Notes under the pieces: model-generated | Told to the model about the DNA's origin: nothing | What the model saw: only the letters and a program-made list of their open reading frames with translations | The model's database searches: none | Translations under genes and position numbers: made by a program | Shown here: positions 12,621 to 23,983 of the stretch, piece by piece | Layout: each line of letters starts with the position of its first letter | How positions within the stretch are numbered: position 1 is the stretch's first letter | Assembly: GCA_963513935.1 (NCBI GenBank) | Contig: OY740769.1 | Span: 69,522,984-69,586,983, forward strand | DNA from: Aphrophora alni | Taxonomy: Eukaryota; Arthropoda; Insecta; Hemiptera; Aphrophoridae | Reading direction: 5' to 3' | DNA: 64,000 nt

Positions 12621-12819
12621 GTGAGTTTCTATAATTATAAGTCACCCTAGACGGAGAAAATTAGTCTTTTCATTCAAATTTGTGACTTGGATACAAATAA
12701 AATGAGTTTTAAAAATAATACCGTGATTAATTTAAATTGTGTCATTACTAAATTGTGAAAATGTATACATAGACTTATTTTAGTCAATAAGGAAAATAAT
12801 TTCCATTAGTTTGTTTTGA

Positions 12820-13175
12820 AACATGAAAAAGACGGCTTCTTTGAATAGTCTAAAGTGACATGGCGCCAAACATACAGAAATGTTGTCTCAATTCTACTTG
12901 AAAAACTTTCTTACTGACTCCAATCCATTTAGATCTTTTGTCCTGTGTAAAAAGAAGTAGCGACATCCTTTCACGTCATTTCTCATACTTACTTATTTGT
13001 TCTTGTCTCTTCATATTTTGTTTCAGATTTTACTTAGAATTCAGATTGTTAAATGATTAATGTCGACATTAAGGACCAAGTAAATATTAAATGTATGTAC
13101 GAAGTGGTCGACAGCAGTCAACTCCACACGTTGTTATCCTAATGGTTACTCTGAAACGTCTCTTCACCTGAACAC
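12820..13175 (+). repeat. Dispersed repeat R4, copy 2
   Basis: Partner of 2686-3065, about 10.1 kb away in the same orientation. Landmarks here are ATGGCGCCAAAC, TTTAGATCTTTTGT, CGACATCCTTTCACG, CATATTTTGTTTCAG and CACACGTTGTTATCC. Overall identity is moderate with many indels, so the copies are old. The acceptor-like T tract plus CAG is present in both copies. Confidence 0.6.
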
Positions 13176-14249
13176 TAAAAATTTATATATCAACACCAAA
13201 CTAAACTTACCTTAATGATATGCACGAATTGAGAATTTAAAGCAACATAAGAAATATGAGTTTCATTGCAAATATAGAACAATATAATATGTAGAATCTG
13301 TCTATACAAAATACGAGTATATAAACAAAATTATAATAAAATAATAAATGCAAAATATTTTGCATGATTAACCTGTTGCATGCACCAGCTTTATTTGAAG
13401 TGAACTGCATATAACTTTCCGTTTAATTACGTTAACCAACTATGTATAATTTATATTATTGATAATGATAATAAAACGACAGACTTTATGAAAACTGAAA
13501 AATAAAAGTTTATACTCAAAACAATTGCCTTTTATAATGTGTTTTCATTTATTTTTTATTGTATAAATTTAGTTGCGGTTTAGAAGAAAAAATAAAATAA
13601 AATTCCACTGAAATCCTAAATGTTTGTAAATATTATGACCCTTGTACAAATCTATAAATAAATCATATTTCCTAGATTTTATCTGATAATGGTTACAGTT
13701 TTCGTTGAATGTACTATGTCGATGCACTAGTATTTATTAAAGATAGTATCCTTTTATCATAGATTTTATCGATTTTTTGCATCACAAAGCTTTACATTTA
13801 ATTAAACTTTTGTGTAAATTGCTAAGGCAAATTTCATACAATCACATTTCTAAGATATAATTCATACTTATAAATGTATACTAGACAACTAAAAACATTC
13901 TACTTGAAGCAGTCTTTTAACAATAATTAGTAAAATTGTATGTAACTTAATATCTTAAAATCGAAAATTGTGTCTCTCGGTCTTATTGCATATTCCCAAA
14001 TATTTAAATTATTCTAATAAATACATAAACTAGCCTGTATGTTTGCGTAATTAATGCATATTGAATAACTTTAGCCAAATTAATCAAAACTTTAAAACTG
14101 CACACGAGTTAACATTTTACAGACAATCAAGGAAACGAAGAGATTAGCATTTATTTAAACGGATCGAAGATATGATAAAATATTCAGTATAACATGAAAT
14201 CTCTTATTTCAACGTAGAGACGGTAAGGACATATAGTTTCATTTCTTTA
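13176..14249. other. Gene-free AT-rich stretch
   Basis: Very AT-rich, with no repeat partner or frame of note. Confidence 0.5.
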
Positions 14250-14663
14250 TTGAAAACTTTATTTATTTTAAGAACACCTGAGGATCTGGGAACCACATTA
14301 GAAACTTTTTTATTAAACCTAATAATTTTTATGGTTCACTATTTTACAACCGTGTTTTGGTTATTTCGTTTACTATATATTGGAATGAAATGTTGCAAAC
14401 AAAGCAACATCATATTTGTCCTTTTAATTAGCTGCATGAAAGTTTTAAATTAAATGTATATTGATATGTATTTATATTTTATTGCAATTGCAATATTATG
14501 TTCAAGTACATTTTCTGTCACTTTAATTGCATATAAAATGAATGCTAATAATTTAAATGTAAAAAAAAACCCCCACTATTATGTTTTAGTTTTTATATTG
14601 TTACAACTGATTGAAATAAACTTTGAATTTTATGCTGTCGTGCTTAAAGCACACAACAATTAA
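14250..14663 (+). pseudogene. Hydrophobic frame split by one stop, doubtful
   Basis: Two consecutive frames of 67 and 69 codons lie in the same register, separated by a single TAA directly followed by ATG. Together they give about 136 residues rich in Leu, Ile, Phe and Tyr, with at least three stretches long enough to cross a membrane. A T-rich tract ending in TTTTAAG lies near the start and could be a splice acceptor. This would fit a decayed exon of a membrane protein such as a chemoreceptor. However, AT-rich non-coding DNA gives hydrophobic residues by default, no family motif is visible, and the same result by chance is quite possible. Confidence 0.15.
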
Positions 14664-15469
14664 AGCGCAGACTTATAAAGTAAATTTAGGGTTTTTTTTC
14701 TTCTTTTATTGAAATCGTTTTTTATGTAAATGTTAAAACAGAAATTCTACTGCAACTATTATATTCCAACAAGAAATGTATATCTTATAAATGTTTAATT
14801 TGTGATTTTTGAAAATATTTTGTACAATATTTGTTCTACTGACAAGATAATTTCCTATCATAGTATCATTAAAGGTTAGGAAACCTGATCCTTGTCATTA
14901 AATCTAAGATATAATAATAAATTACCTAATAATTAAATATTAAAAACTATCTTACATAAAATTAGGTGTACCAAGATTTTAACTAGATTCGTGTTTAATC
15001 AATATATCCCTTACTCGATTCTGACCATATAACGAAAGAACTTGTTCTGTATTACATTTGTTTGTGTTGCAAATTAAGTAATTGATACACCCATATCATG
15101 AAAACCACTTTATTCTAATTTTAAATTAGTAGAGTGATATTCATATTAGAACATTTTCTATACAGAAATTATAAATAGCGTTAAAAATAAAGTGAGGATA
15201 ATATATATTTTTTAATCTCTCAAGTTTATCAATAATCGTAATTAGTGTATTTCAAAGGCAAAATAAGCCATAAAAGCATTACTTAATCAATATTTTCATT
15301 ATATCTAGTGAGTAAGCAATTTTATTATATGATATAGTAGTTAGAAAAGGGGGTACTTTTATATAACTAAATGTCGATAGAACTATATAAAATATAATGC
15401 ATATTTGTCTTCTTAAAAAGTTTATTTAAATGCAAGATTACAATGTTTACAAAAATATTACTAGGGCCA
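14664..15469. other. Gene-free AT-rich stretch
   Basis: No feature recognised. Confidence 0.5.
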
Positions 15470-15780
15470 AAAAGTCATATGTTTTACATTCTTCTCTGAT
15501 CCCCTCTATATTCTTACTCACATTTCTACAACCCTCTTCCAACCATTTCTCCCTTCACATATGATGTGGCCAATCTCTACCTCTCCTACCAGATGTATAC
15601 CATTCCGAAACTACTTTAGACAATCTTTCCTATCCCTTTCTTTCACAAATCATTTCAGTTTGTATATTCTGTACATTTTTAAAAAGGAATTTTCCACTTT
15701 CTAATTTTGCCAAATTTCTTAATTTTTGTACTCAAAAAGGCCTCTAGAATTCCTGAATGATCATCTCAAAATTAAAAGAG
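15470..15780 (-). mobile_element. Possible retroelement remnant, weak
   Basis: A pyrimidine-rich plus strand with raised GC content. Read on the minus strand, one frame gives W-Y-T-S-GRRGR-x-W, a stop, then REKWLEEGC. This loosely resembles the basic, Trp-containing tail that follows the reverse transcriptase in several insect LINE and RTE proteins. The match is short, contains a stop and lacks any domain motif, so it may be chance. Confidence 0.2.
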
Positions 15781-16206
15781 TCATCATAAAAGTAACTAAG
15801 GGAATTTTTTGAATAGATATTATATTTATTTATAGTACTCAATTTATTAAAAATATTAAATACCGTAGATCATTAATTTTTAATATATTTTTGACGACAT
15901 ATCTGTTTAAACATTTTTATCTCATCTTTGTATTATTTTTATATCTAAGTCTAAATATACCTCGCATGTAAAAGCGATATTGTTTCGAAAACTCGAATCT
16001 GGCTGAATGGCCCCTAAAAATTCAAAATAAATTAAATCAAAACGTTGTCATGACTACAAACAATTGTACGTAGAATTACAAAATGATTTTTGAGTAATAA
16101 AATGAAGGAATTAAACAATGCACGTATACTAGTGCTTACTACTATTATTACATTAATAAATATCAGTACAACGTATCATGTACGACAAATAGCATAATGG
16201 TCGTAG

Positions 16207-16230
16207 TTAATGTTAATGTTAATGTTAATC
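16207..16230 (+). repeat. Hexamer tandem repeat
   Basis: TTAATG repeated about four times (TTAATGTTAATGTTAATG, then TTAATC). Confidence 0.85.
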
Positions 16231-16587
16231 TCGCTAATATTTATGGTCGTTGAGCGTTAAGATAATAAAAAATTTACTGACTTTGATATAAAATGGACAT
16301 TTTTAAACTTCCTTCCGTTCATTTTGAGTAAATTATAAATATAATTTTTATGTTTTTGGGAAAATGTACATCGAGAGTAAAAAAAATATCAGAAATCGGA
16401 GGGGGAATCAATCGGTAAAAATCAGAAGGCACTATAGGAAAAGTTTCAATGTACATTAATGTCTATTACAATTTAGTTATTTGTTTGTCTTAAAAAATAA
16501 AAAGTCTATAAGAGCTTAACGAATGTACAAAACAAACTACAGAAAAACGTTAAAGCTAATGAATTATATTTAATAATGTGATGAAAC

Positions 16588-16631
16588 GTCAATATATAAC
16601 GTGACCTGTATAGGTCACGTTATATATTGAC
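16588..16631. repeat. 44-bp near-perfect palindrome
   Basis: The arms are GTCAATATATAACGTGACCT and its exact reverse complement (20 bp each) around a 4-base loop GTAT. The right end is followed by TCTGTATAGGTCTGG, which repeats the loop-plus-arm sequence TGTATAGGTC. The arms have no mismatch, which suggests a recent origin or selection on the hairpin. CCTAACC-type sequence lies just downstream. Confidence 0.85.
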
Positions 16632-16849
16632 TCTGTATAGGTCTGGTTAAGCTCTGATTCATAAATTCAAACCTAACCTTATCTAACCTTACCTGACACG
16701 ACAAAAACTGAAATTGCTCTTTTTATTTAACTCCATATGAAGGCTTATTATTTAAATATTAAAACGCCTGTAAATATTGGTTATAAGTCAGTTCTAGATC
16801 TCGTAAGTTATAATGTAAAGAGTAAGAATAGATTTGTTGCTTAAGTCAG

Positions 16850-17170
16850 ATCTTTCTTGTAAACACCGAGGCGGGGGTTCTCGGCGTTTTGCGCTATTTA
16901 CGCATGTAAAATTTTGTTTCCTCAAGGGTTGACCCTAGTCTCACTCTCGGTAAACATCAAACCTGCAGACTGTTAGCTTTTACGCTAAGTTCCTGTGGTG
17001 ACCTTTTTTTCGCGACAACAAATTAATAGCTTACGGTTCGTTTTTCCGATTATTTCTTAAATTGTAGTATGATAGCGAGTGTCTGCGTGATTGCTATCAC
17101 ACTGTATTAATTATCGTAGTCAAATTAGAGTAAACCATATTAACTGCCATTTTTATTACTTATCATCCGT
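16850..17170. other. GC-raised island with hairpins
   Basis: Two stem-loops stand out. At 16861-16889, AAACACCGAG and CTCGGCGTTT pair 9 of 10 around GCGGGGGTT. At 17070-17099, TGATAGC and GCTATCA flank 16 bases. CpG dinucleotides are more common here than in the surroundings. It could be a promoter region or an old repeat; no open frame or splice signal settles it. Confidence 0.4.
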
Positions 17171-18060
17171 CCGACTAAACTCAAACACGTGTAAATTTTT
17201 CATCTTACAAACATAGAGGTGGTGTTCCAAGTATGTCATGGGGGAGATAACTATACACGATTTTATTATACAAAACTCCAATACATTGGATGTTTAACAA
17301 AACATTAAGAGAACATTAATGACTAATAACAATAGTGACAGCAAATATTGACGACATGTTTCTTATTACCACCCCTGACTATATCCTTTCTTCATATTGA
17401 TTTTATTTTACCTTTAATATTTAATAGAGTAAACTTGCAAAGTGGGGCAGGTAAATGTGATTTATTATTTAGTACATATTAGAATGATAATACAAAAATG
17501 AAGCCGTATGTTTTAATATTATAAACTGCTGGGAGTCAAAAGACATGTGGAGCGTATATTGAATCAGTATAAATTTATTTAGTCAAATAGGTTATCCCAA
17601 GAACATGTAACTTAATAATTGCTGTTTTACTGATATATTAGAACAGGATTTTTATTCTGTAGGGAGATTGAGGGGACATAGCTTGTTGGGGGACCTCGAA
17701 TAAATAAAAATCATAAAATACATTTTTATTTCAAATTAAGTTTTGAATTTAAATTATAATCAAAAACGAATGTATTACAAGAAAACATTTCTAAGACATA
17801 CATCAATTGACTAACATGTGAATGTTTTGAGTGCACACCCTGACCAGGTTTGCCTTTTTACCTGAAATAGTCACTCTAATCTCATTTTCTAATAGAAGTT
17901 TGTTCCTGTATTTAGATTTTAATGCAACTACAGCTTGAAATTAGAATTTCGAAAAAGTAAGAACTGGGAAAAGACGGGTATGAAGTGGGTATCCTAAACG
18001 TTTTTACTTTAATAAGTGAAGTGAACTTATTCACTTTTTTTATTTATGTAAATAATTGAA
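17171..18060. other. Gene-free AT-rich stretch
   Basis: Only a small hairpin at about 18012-18036 (AAGTGAA and TTCACTT arms) was seen. Confidence 0.5.
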
Positions 18061-18064
18061 TGTC

Positions 18065-18117
18065 CAGCAATTAATTGTAAGAGAATAATTATGTATATAA
18101 AATTTAACAATATTTAT
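18065..18117 (+). repeat. 53-bp exact direct repeat, copy 1
   Basis: Identical over 53 bases to 23731-23783 in the same orientation. It starts CAGCAATTAATTGTAAGAGA and ends TTAACAATATTTAT. The flanks on both sides are unrelated. With other repeats here at roughly 70-90% identity, an exact 53-mer is exceptional. Confidence 0.9.
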
Positions 18118-18300
18118 GTTAAACGTTGAAATCTTAAACGTATTTACAAATATGAATGGATGAAGACATTTTACTCCAGATATTTAGTAATGACTTATTA
18201 ACATTTTGATATATCGAAAGGTAGGTATACTGTCAAATGGATATATTACTCAATTCCAGTCACATGTTAATGTCTTCTTCACTGAAGATTTGCGGATATT

Positions 18301-18330
18301 AGTGCTGATTTTTGCTAAATTATCAGCACT
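18301..18330. repeat. 9-bp-stem hairpin
   Basis: AGTGCTGAT and ATCAGCACT, exact reverse complements around a 12-base loop. Confidence 0.65.
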
Positions 18331-19720
18331 TTCTTACGGCGGATGAATGTAGAAAAATTCACACATCGTTGAAAATATCTCAAGGCCATTTTCATTTAAT
18401 TTGGTATTCCAAGGTTGTTTTGTTTTACAAAAAGCGTTGACCATTTCAAAAACATATTTGTATTATTTCCATGACGTTGAAGATAAAGTGAATATTTTTT
18501 TTCGAACATGTCTACTAAGTTATGGCGTCATTAAAAATACATTGCCGTAGAATTCTTCCGCGTGCTTCTATCCCTCTTCGTCCAAGTATATCGCTGTTTC
18601 ATTTCTCAGATCGTAGACACGGTGGAAAACTTTACTGTGTGACAGCAATCGGAATGAAGAATTAAACAATAATGATGTATATTTCGCTCCCTTATCTTCA
18701 CAATGAACAGCAGAAAGTATTTATTTTATAAATCTGGTTTTTATATAATTAGTAATAAACAACATCAATAACTATTTTCAAAACAACATTTATCCCAGAA
18801 CTTAGCGAATTCGATGCTTAAAGTTTGTCGATGAATAACCCAGTGTTTCTAGATTATTCCTAAAGATTCCTCCTTTATCAGTCTTTGAAGTTATTATATC
18901 TACCACACTAGGCATGAGGTCAATCGATACAAATTCAAATACAGTCTTTACAGTGCAAACTTACTCTGACAATAGCATCATTCGTTATACTGAACAATTC
19001 GATATCAGTTGCTTTTCCTTCTATATGTTGGTAAAATAGTAAGTTTTCAACTATCGCAGCACTTTGACAGAACATGTTATATCAAATCAAATGGAAATCG
19101 TTACGGTTCTTTACTTCATCAAGTTGTAGGGGAAATAATTATTCTCCAACATAACTCAGATTAAGCTGTTGCTGAATATCAACAGATATATCGTTAGTTT
19201 GTCTGCAATTTGTATCATTTAAGGGATTATTATTAAGTTATTTACCTGAGTTTTTATTCTTCTATGTCTATGGTAGCTGGTAGATTGAGTTGCTCTGTAA
19301 TAGTACATGGCTTTTTATATTTGACTATTTTGTAAGCCACTTATTATAATGCCGTTTAAACTATCCTATTAACTCTCAATACTTTTTGTATGTTAGTCTT
19401 CTGATTATCTAAATATTTTAGTTTTTATTTAAATATTCACGGGTTTGCCGATATTTTCTTTGTTACAGGGTATCTAAATGTATCTTCAATTTAATAGGTT
19501 TCTTGGTACCTAAGCTAAAACTTTAAACAAGAAATACCTCTAGGTATTCCCTCCCCTCGTATTACAGTGATTGTAAAACCGAAGTTTATGTCTTGAACAA
19601 AAATCTTGTTTTTAATATAGAATTACATAACTGGTACTGGCTGTTTTGATGAAGTAGTCTACGTTCTCAAGCAAATGTTTACTTTCAACTGAAAATCAAT
19701 CCATATTAACTACAAACGTA
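18331..19720. other. Gene-free stretch
   Basis: Mixed composition, no supported gene, repeat or RNA gene seen. Confidence 0.45.
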
Positions 19721-20835
19721 CAAGTGACAAACTTCAAGTAACAAATTCACAACGCAATCACAATTTTCCTTCACGCTAACACTAGAGTTGGAACTTCGAA
19801 ACAAACTCAGTACCTAGTTGTAATTTTAGTACACATTAACACTAGCGTTGGAACTTCGAAACAAACTCAGTACGTAGTTGTAATTTTAGTACACATTAAC
19901 ACTAGCGTTGGAACTTCGAAATAAACTCAGTACGTAGTTGTAATTTTAGTACACATTAACACTAGCGTTGGAACTTCGAAACAAACTCAGTACGTAGTTG
20001 TAATTTTAGTACACATTAACACTAGCGTTGGAACTTCGAAACAAACTCAGTACGTAATTGTAATTTTAGTACACATTTACACTAGCGTTGGAACTTCGAA
20101 ACAAACTCAGTACGTAGTTGTAATTTTAGTACACATTAACACTAGCGTTGGAACTTCGAAACAAACTCAGTACGTAGTTGTAATTTTAGTACACATTTAC
20201 ACTAGCGTTGGAACTTCGAAACAAACTCAGTACGTAGTTGTAATTTTAGTACACATTAACACTAGCGTTGGAACTTCGAAACAAACTCAGTACGTAGTTG
20301 TAATTTTAGTACACATTTACACTAGCGTTGGAACTTCGAAACAAACTCAATACGTAGTTGTAATTTTAGTACGCATGTACACTAGCGTTGGAACTTTGAA
20401 ACAAACTCAGTACGTAGTTGTAATTTTAGTACGCATGTACACTAGCGTTGGAACTTTGAAACAAACTCAGTACGTAGTTGTAATTTTAGTACACATTTAC
20501 ACTAGCGTTGGAACTTTGAAACAAACTCAGTACGTAGTTGTAATTTTAGTACGCATGTACACTAGCGTTGGAACTTTGAAACAAACTCAGTACGTAGTTG
20601 TAATTTTAGTACGCATGTACACTAGCGTTGGAACTTCGAAACAAACTCAGTACGTAGTTGTAATTTTAGTACGCATGTACACTAGCGTTGGAACTTCGAA
20701 ACAAACTCAGTACGTAGTTGTAATTTTAGTACGCATGTACACTAGCGTTGGAACTTCGAAACAAACTCAGTACGTAGTTGTAATTTTAGTACGCATTAAC
20801 ACTAGCGTTGGAACTCCAAGTGACAAACTTACAGT
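19721..20835 (+). repeat. 60-bp minisatellite, about 17 copies
   Basis: Near-identical 60-bp units run from about 19779 to 20820, preceded by a degenerate unit from about 19721. Each unit contains ACTAGCGTTGGAACTTCGAA, then ACAAACTCAGTACGTAGTTG, then TAATTTTAGTACACATTA. Three variants mark subsets. The junction ACACATTAAC dominates the first part, alternates with ACACATTTAC between 20041 and 20340 (a 120-bp higher-order period), and is replaced by ACGCATGTAC from about 20370. A run of four units carries CTTTGAA instead of CTTCGAA (20391-20580). The sequence AAGTGACAAACTT occurs at both edges (19723 and 20819). The 60-bp period is a whole number of codons, so one plus frame stays open from 19925 to the stop at 20917 (330 codons) and would encode the repeat MYTSVGTLKQTQYVVVILVR. 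The first ATG is at 20375. An earlier unit has a TAA in that frame (19922), and no splice or start context supports translation. Confidence 0.95.
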
Positions 20836-23089
20836 CGAAATGGAACTACTAACAACAAACGAGCATAGGCACTCTGTTTATAGTCGAATATTTAGTGTCC
20901 TGAATGTTCGAGGCTGATCTGTATCTGCCTACAACATTGAACTAACAGTAAATTACGTCATAATACGGCGTGACTTCACTACATCAGCAGCGATAGTCAG
21001 TGTTTCCAAATCGAGATTAAATTCCCGTATATTGGTTATTCTCATTTATTTTTCTATCTTATATTATGGGGCGCAGAATTATTCAAGGCAAAATGGGCGA
21101 ATGAAATACGAAAGTTTAAAAACAGCTGCAAAAGCACATTACCGCTTAAATTATTAAAACAGATTAAAGTAAATGCCAAGTGTGGTTCTAGAATAAAAAA
21201 TACATGAAAATATCAAATAACAGAAAAAATTAAAGAAACCTAATTAAAAAAAAGCAAATAAACTTCTCGTTTTAATTATGATTTTTCATTTGAAACCACT
21301 GCTTTTCAAAATATTTTCGTATTTCTAAAGATTGCAGACAATAATAATATTTCGAATATGATCTTGGCACTTTTCTTTTCAGATCTATAGTTCGAAAACA
21401 ACTCGAGTTTCGTGTGTCGTCCTTCTGTCTGTATAGGCTATCTAAATTTTTACACCGTGTATTGGAAATGTCTTCTTTTGTAGGTGTAATTGGGTATATC
21501 AAAATTACACACACAAATGTGTACATATTTTAAAATCTCATACAAATTTAAAATCCCCAATATTATATTGCACAACCAAAACCATATTTACAACTTCTTT
21601 TCATTTATAAGACATACTTTATAAACTCAATCAAATATTTTATTTATATATTTCTATTAATTTATATTATTTTCCTGTTTCCATAATTATAAAGACCCTA
21701 ATCAAACCACATTTTGCAAGTACTTTGTTTTTCCTTTAACTGCCATCAAGTGTTTATGATAGCATTATGGAAGTAAAAAAAAACTTATGATATTACACAA
21801 TAATCCGTCTTTAATGATCTCTTTCCTTGTAGTAATTCCGATTGAAACAATAAATCCATAGCAAAGCCTTTTATAAAACTGTTTTTAAAAATCGTCAATG
21901 GATGCACAAGGTTTCCTTTCAAAAATAAATAAGTTTTTCTGAACTAATAAAAAAATTATATTCTCTTGCTAAATTTAAAGTAATAGTTAATGTAAATATC
22001 TAGAATCCTAATGTCCAAATTAAAGGTATACAACTAATACCCTCATCAAGAACCACTACTCGAGAGTGGCAAATAAAAGTTCTTGTTGTTACTACTGTAA
22101 TAATGTTAGAGATTTTCATTACCGTATTATTCTCTTTTTCTTTTTTTCAAATTGTCTCTGCTTTAAATATATAATAATTCGAGTTCCAATGACACAAAAA
22201 AAATTTTTTTAAGAAAACATTTATTATAATCACTTTTCAGTCTGTTACTAAATATAAATCATCAACAAATAGACTGATTTTAAAAACAGGATCTATCAAT
22301 ACAAAAGTATAATGTAACAAAATTACTAAATTTTTATTTATTTATATTTTTATTTATTTATTATTTTTTTTTACAAAATTGGATCTCAGGCTTTCTAGAT
22401 TGTAACAATGATTCAATAAACCAATTTCAGTAATAACTATGTATTACTGTTACTGTGACTGGATAACCGAATTTGTATTTCATGGTATAATAAATTACGA
22501 AAGGAAAATTTATGCTAAATATTTAAACTTTAACTCCAAAACAATATGCAAATAAGTACTATCATTCGTGATATATTTATGCTGTCGTTTAATCATATTG
22601 AACAAAATTCACATAACAACTTCCAACTCGATGTTTTATTTTGTTTTGAAGAAACTCGTACTTGCGTTTGTCAATTTGAGGTTATAGTTAAATAAATAAT
22701 ATATTTCAGGACCACAACAATATATTTAACAATTACTGAGTATCAACATACACAGTCAAATCACTATTAATTAACTTTTCGTTAATATGCTGGAAAAATA
22801 TATAGAGTTTTTTTTATGTAGTAGGTACACATGGATCTCACATGTACCATGTAAAAGACAAGATAAGTAGGACTTCCATTTAATTAGTTTGATTTTTCAA
22901 AAAATCATAATTTAAAATAAATTCGTGTGATAGAAACAAGTAAATATTCAAAAATCACCTTTGGTAATTCACAACTACTATATTATTTATGTCTGAAAAG
23001 ATTGGATTATAGAAACAATTTTTTCCCCACTATTTAACCAGCGTTCTACAATTTAGAAAAGCGGCGTAGTTAGGTGAATCCTCTACCAT
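20836..23089. other. Gene-free AT-rich stretch
   Basis: The 84-codon minus frame at 21272-21526 has no motif and no partner elsewhere, so it is not called. No other feature was recognised. Confidence 0.45.
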
Positions 23090-23310
23090 TAATGATTAAT
23101 TACTAAAACATTTCTGTAATGTTCATTTGTTGTTTATATTTAGTTTATAAATCAACGATAAAATAAATAAACATATAAAAAAAAAATACATAAGACATCC
23201 AAAAAAGAATGTTAAAAGAGAATTGAATAATAAAATAATATTTCATTTGGTCTATCATTTCCAATAACTGAGTTAGAGAAATGTTTTTAGTGGTTGACCC
23301 GAATATCCTA
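23090..23310 (+). repeat. Dispersed repeat R6, copy 3
   Basis: The core CATTTCCAATAACTGAGTTAG lies at 23258-23278, with an AT-rich lead-in like those of copies 1 and 2. It lies about 0.57 kb from the intact exon, matching the arrangement at 6.1-7.0 kb. Confidence 0.5.
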
Positions 23311-23730
23311 AATAAGTGTTCATTGCAATAATGTAGACTTAAAAGTAAATATTCCTAAATATACCAGTTAAGAGTGTATCAAAAATGAAATTGATTTTGT
23401 ATTTTAACATTACTTAAGGTAAAAACCAACTATATTTTACGTGATAGAATTAATAACAGAAATGCTTACGAGAATGCAGAGTTCGACTTGTAAACATTTG
23501 CAAAACCTTACCTTGTAATAACTTTATATCACTTCAAAGCCATGAGACTTAAAATCATAAATATTTTGGGATTTGTGAAATCTGTCGAATATTCTCAAAA
23601 AATTTCAAATTTCGATTACATTTAACAATTTATTTAATAACAGCATGTGAAGATATATTATCATAAATTTAAAAAAATCAACATTACTAGTCAGAAATCA
23701 AAATTATTTCATTACAAAACTCTTTGTGAA

Positions 23731-23783
23731 CAGCAATTAATTGTAAGAGAATAATTATGTATATAAAATTTAACAATATTTAT
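23731..23783 (+). repeat. 53-bp exact direct repeat, copy 2
   Basis: Identical to 18065-18117. On the minus strand it begins 43 bp downstream of the splice donor of the candidate exon at 23826-23977, so it would lie at the start of the following intron. Confidence 0.9.
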
Positions 23784-23825
23784 TTATTTCGTCTTCCGGA
23801 AATATGAACCACAAGAATATCCTAC

Positions 23826-23977
23826 CTTGTCCATGGAATCGTCCGTCCTGAACTCTCAAAACTGGAACTTCTCATGTCCATTTTATTTAGTAGCGGAGGA
23901 ATCACTAGTCTTCCGCCTCTTCTACCTCTAAAACCAGAGCTTCCGGTTGTACCCGATCTTTGCCTCACTGCACTCAT
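23826..23977 (-). CDS. Candidate first coding exon, function unknown
   Basis: Read on the minus strand, an ATG at 23977-23975 (context ACAATG, with A at -3) opens a frame of 50 codons plus two bases. It ends at ACAAG|GTAGGA, a good splice donor at 23826/23825. If it were not spliced, the frame would stop at the TAG within the donor, giving 51 residues. The protein start is MSAVRQRSGTTGSSGFRGRR: Ser, Gly and Arg rich, probably disordered, with no signal peptide or membrane segment. It ends in SSFESSGRTIPWTR. Base composition is much richer in GC than the flanks. A decayed second copy lies at 6864-7029. In the best-aligned 15 codons, three of four differences are synonymous, as expected for a once-selected coding sequence. 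The family is not recognised. Later exons would lie to the left, and none was identified in the window. The alternative is a short conserved repeat that happens to be open. Confidence 0.55.
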
Positions 23978-23983
23978 TGTTTT

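Noticed and set aside
19779..20820. CRISPR-like array
   Set aside because: Units are contiguous 60-bp tandem copies without unique spacers, in a eukaryotic context.
20375..20917. 180-codon frame as a real gene
   Set aside because: It is the minisatellite read in a frame that happens to divide evenly into codons; no start context, splice site or non-repeat domain supports it.
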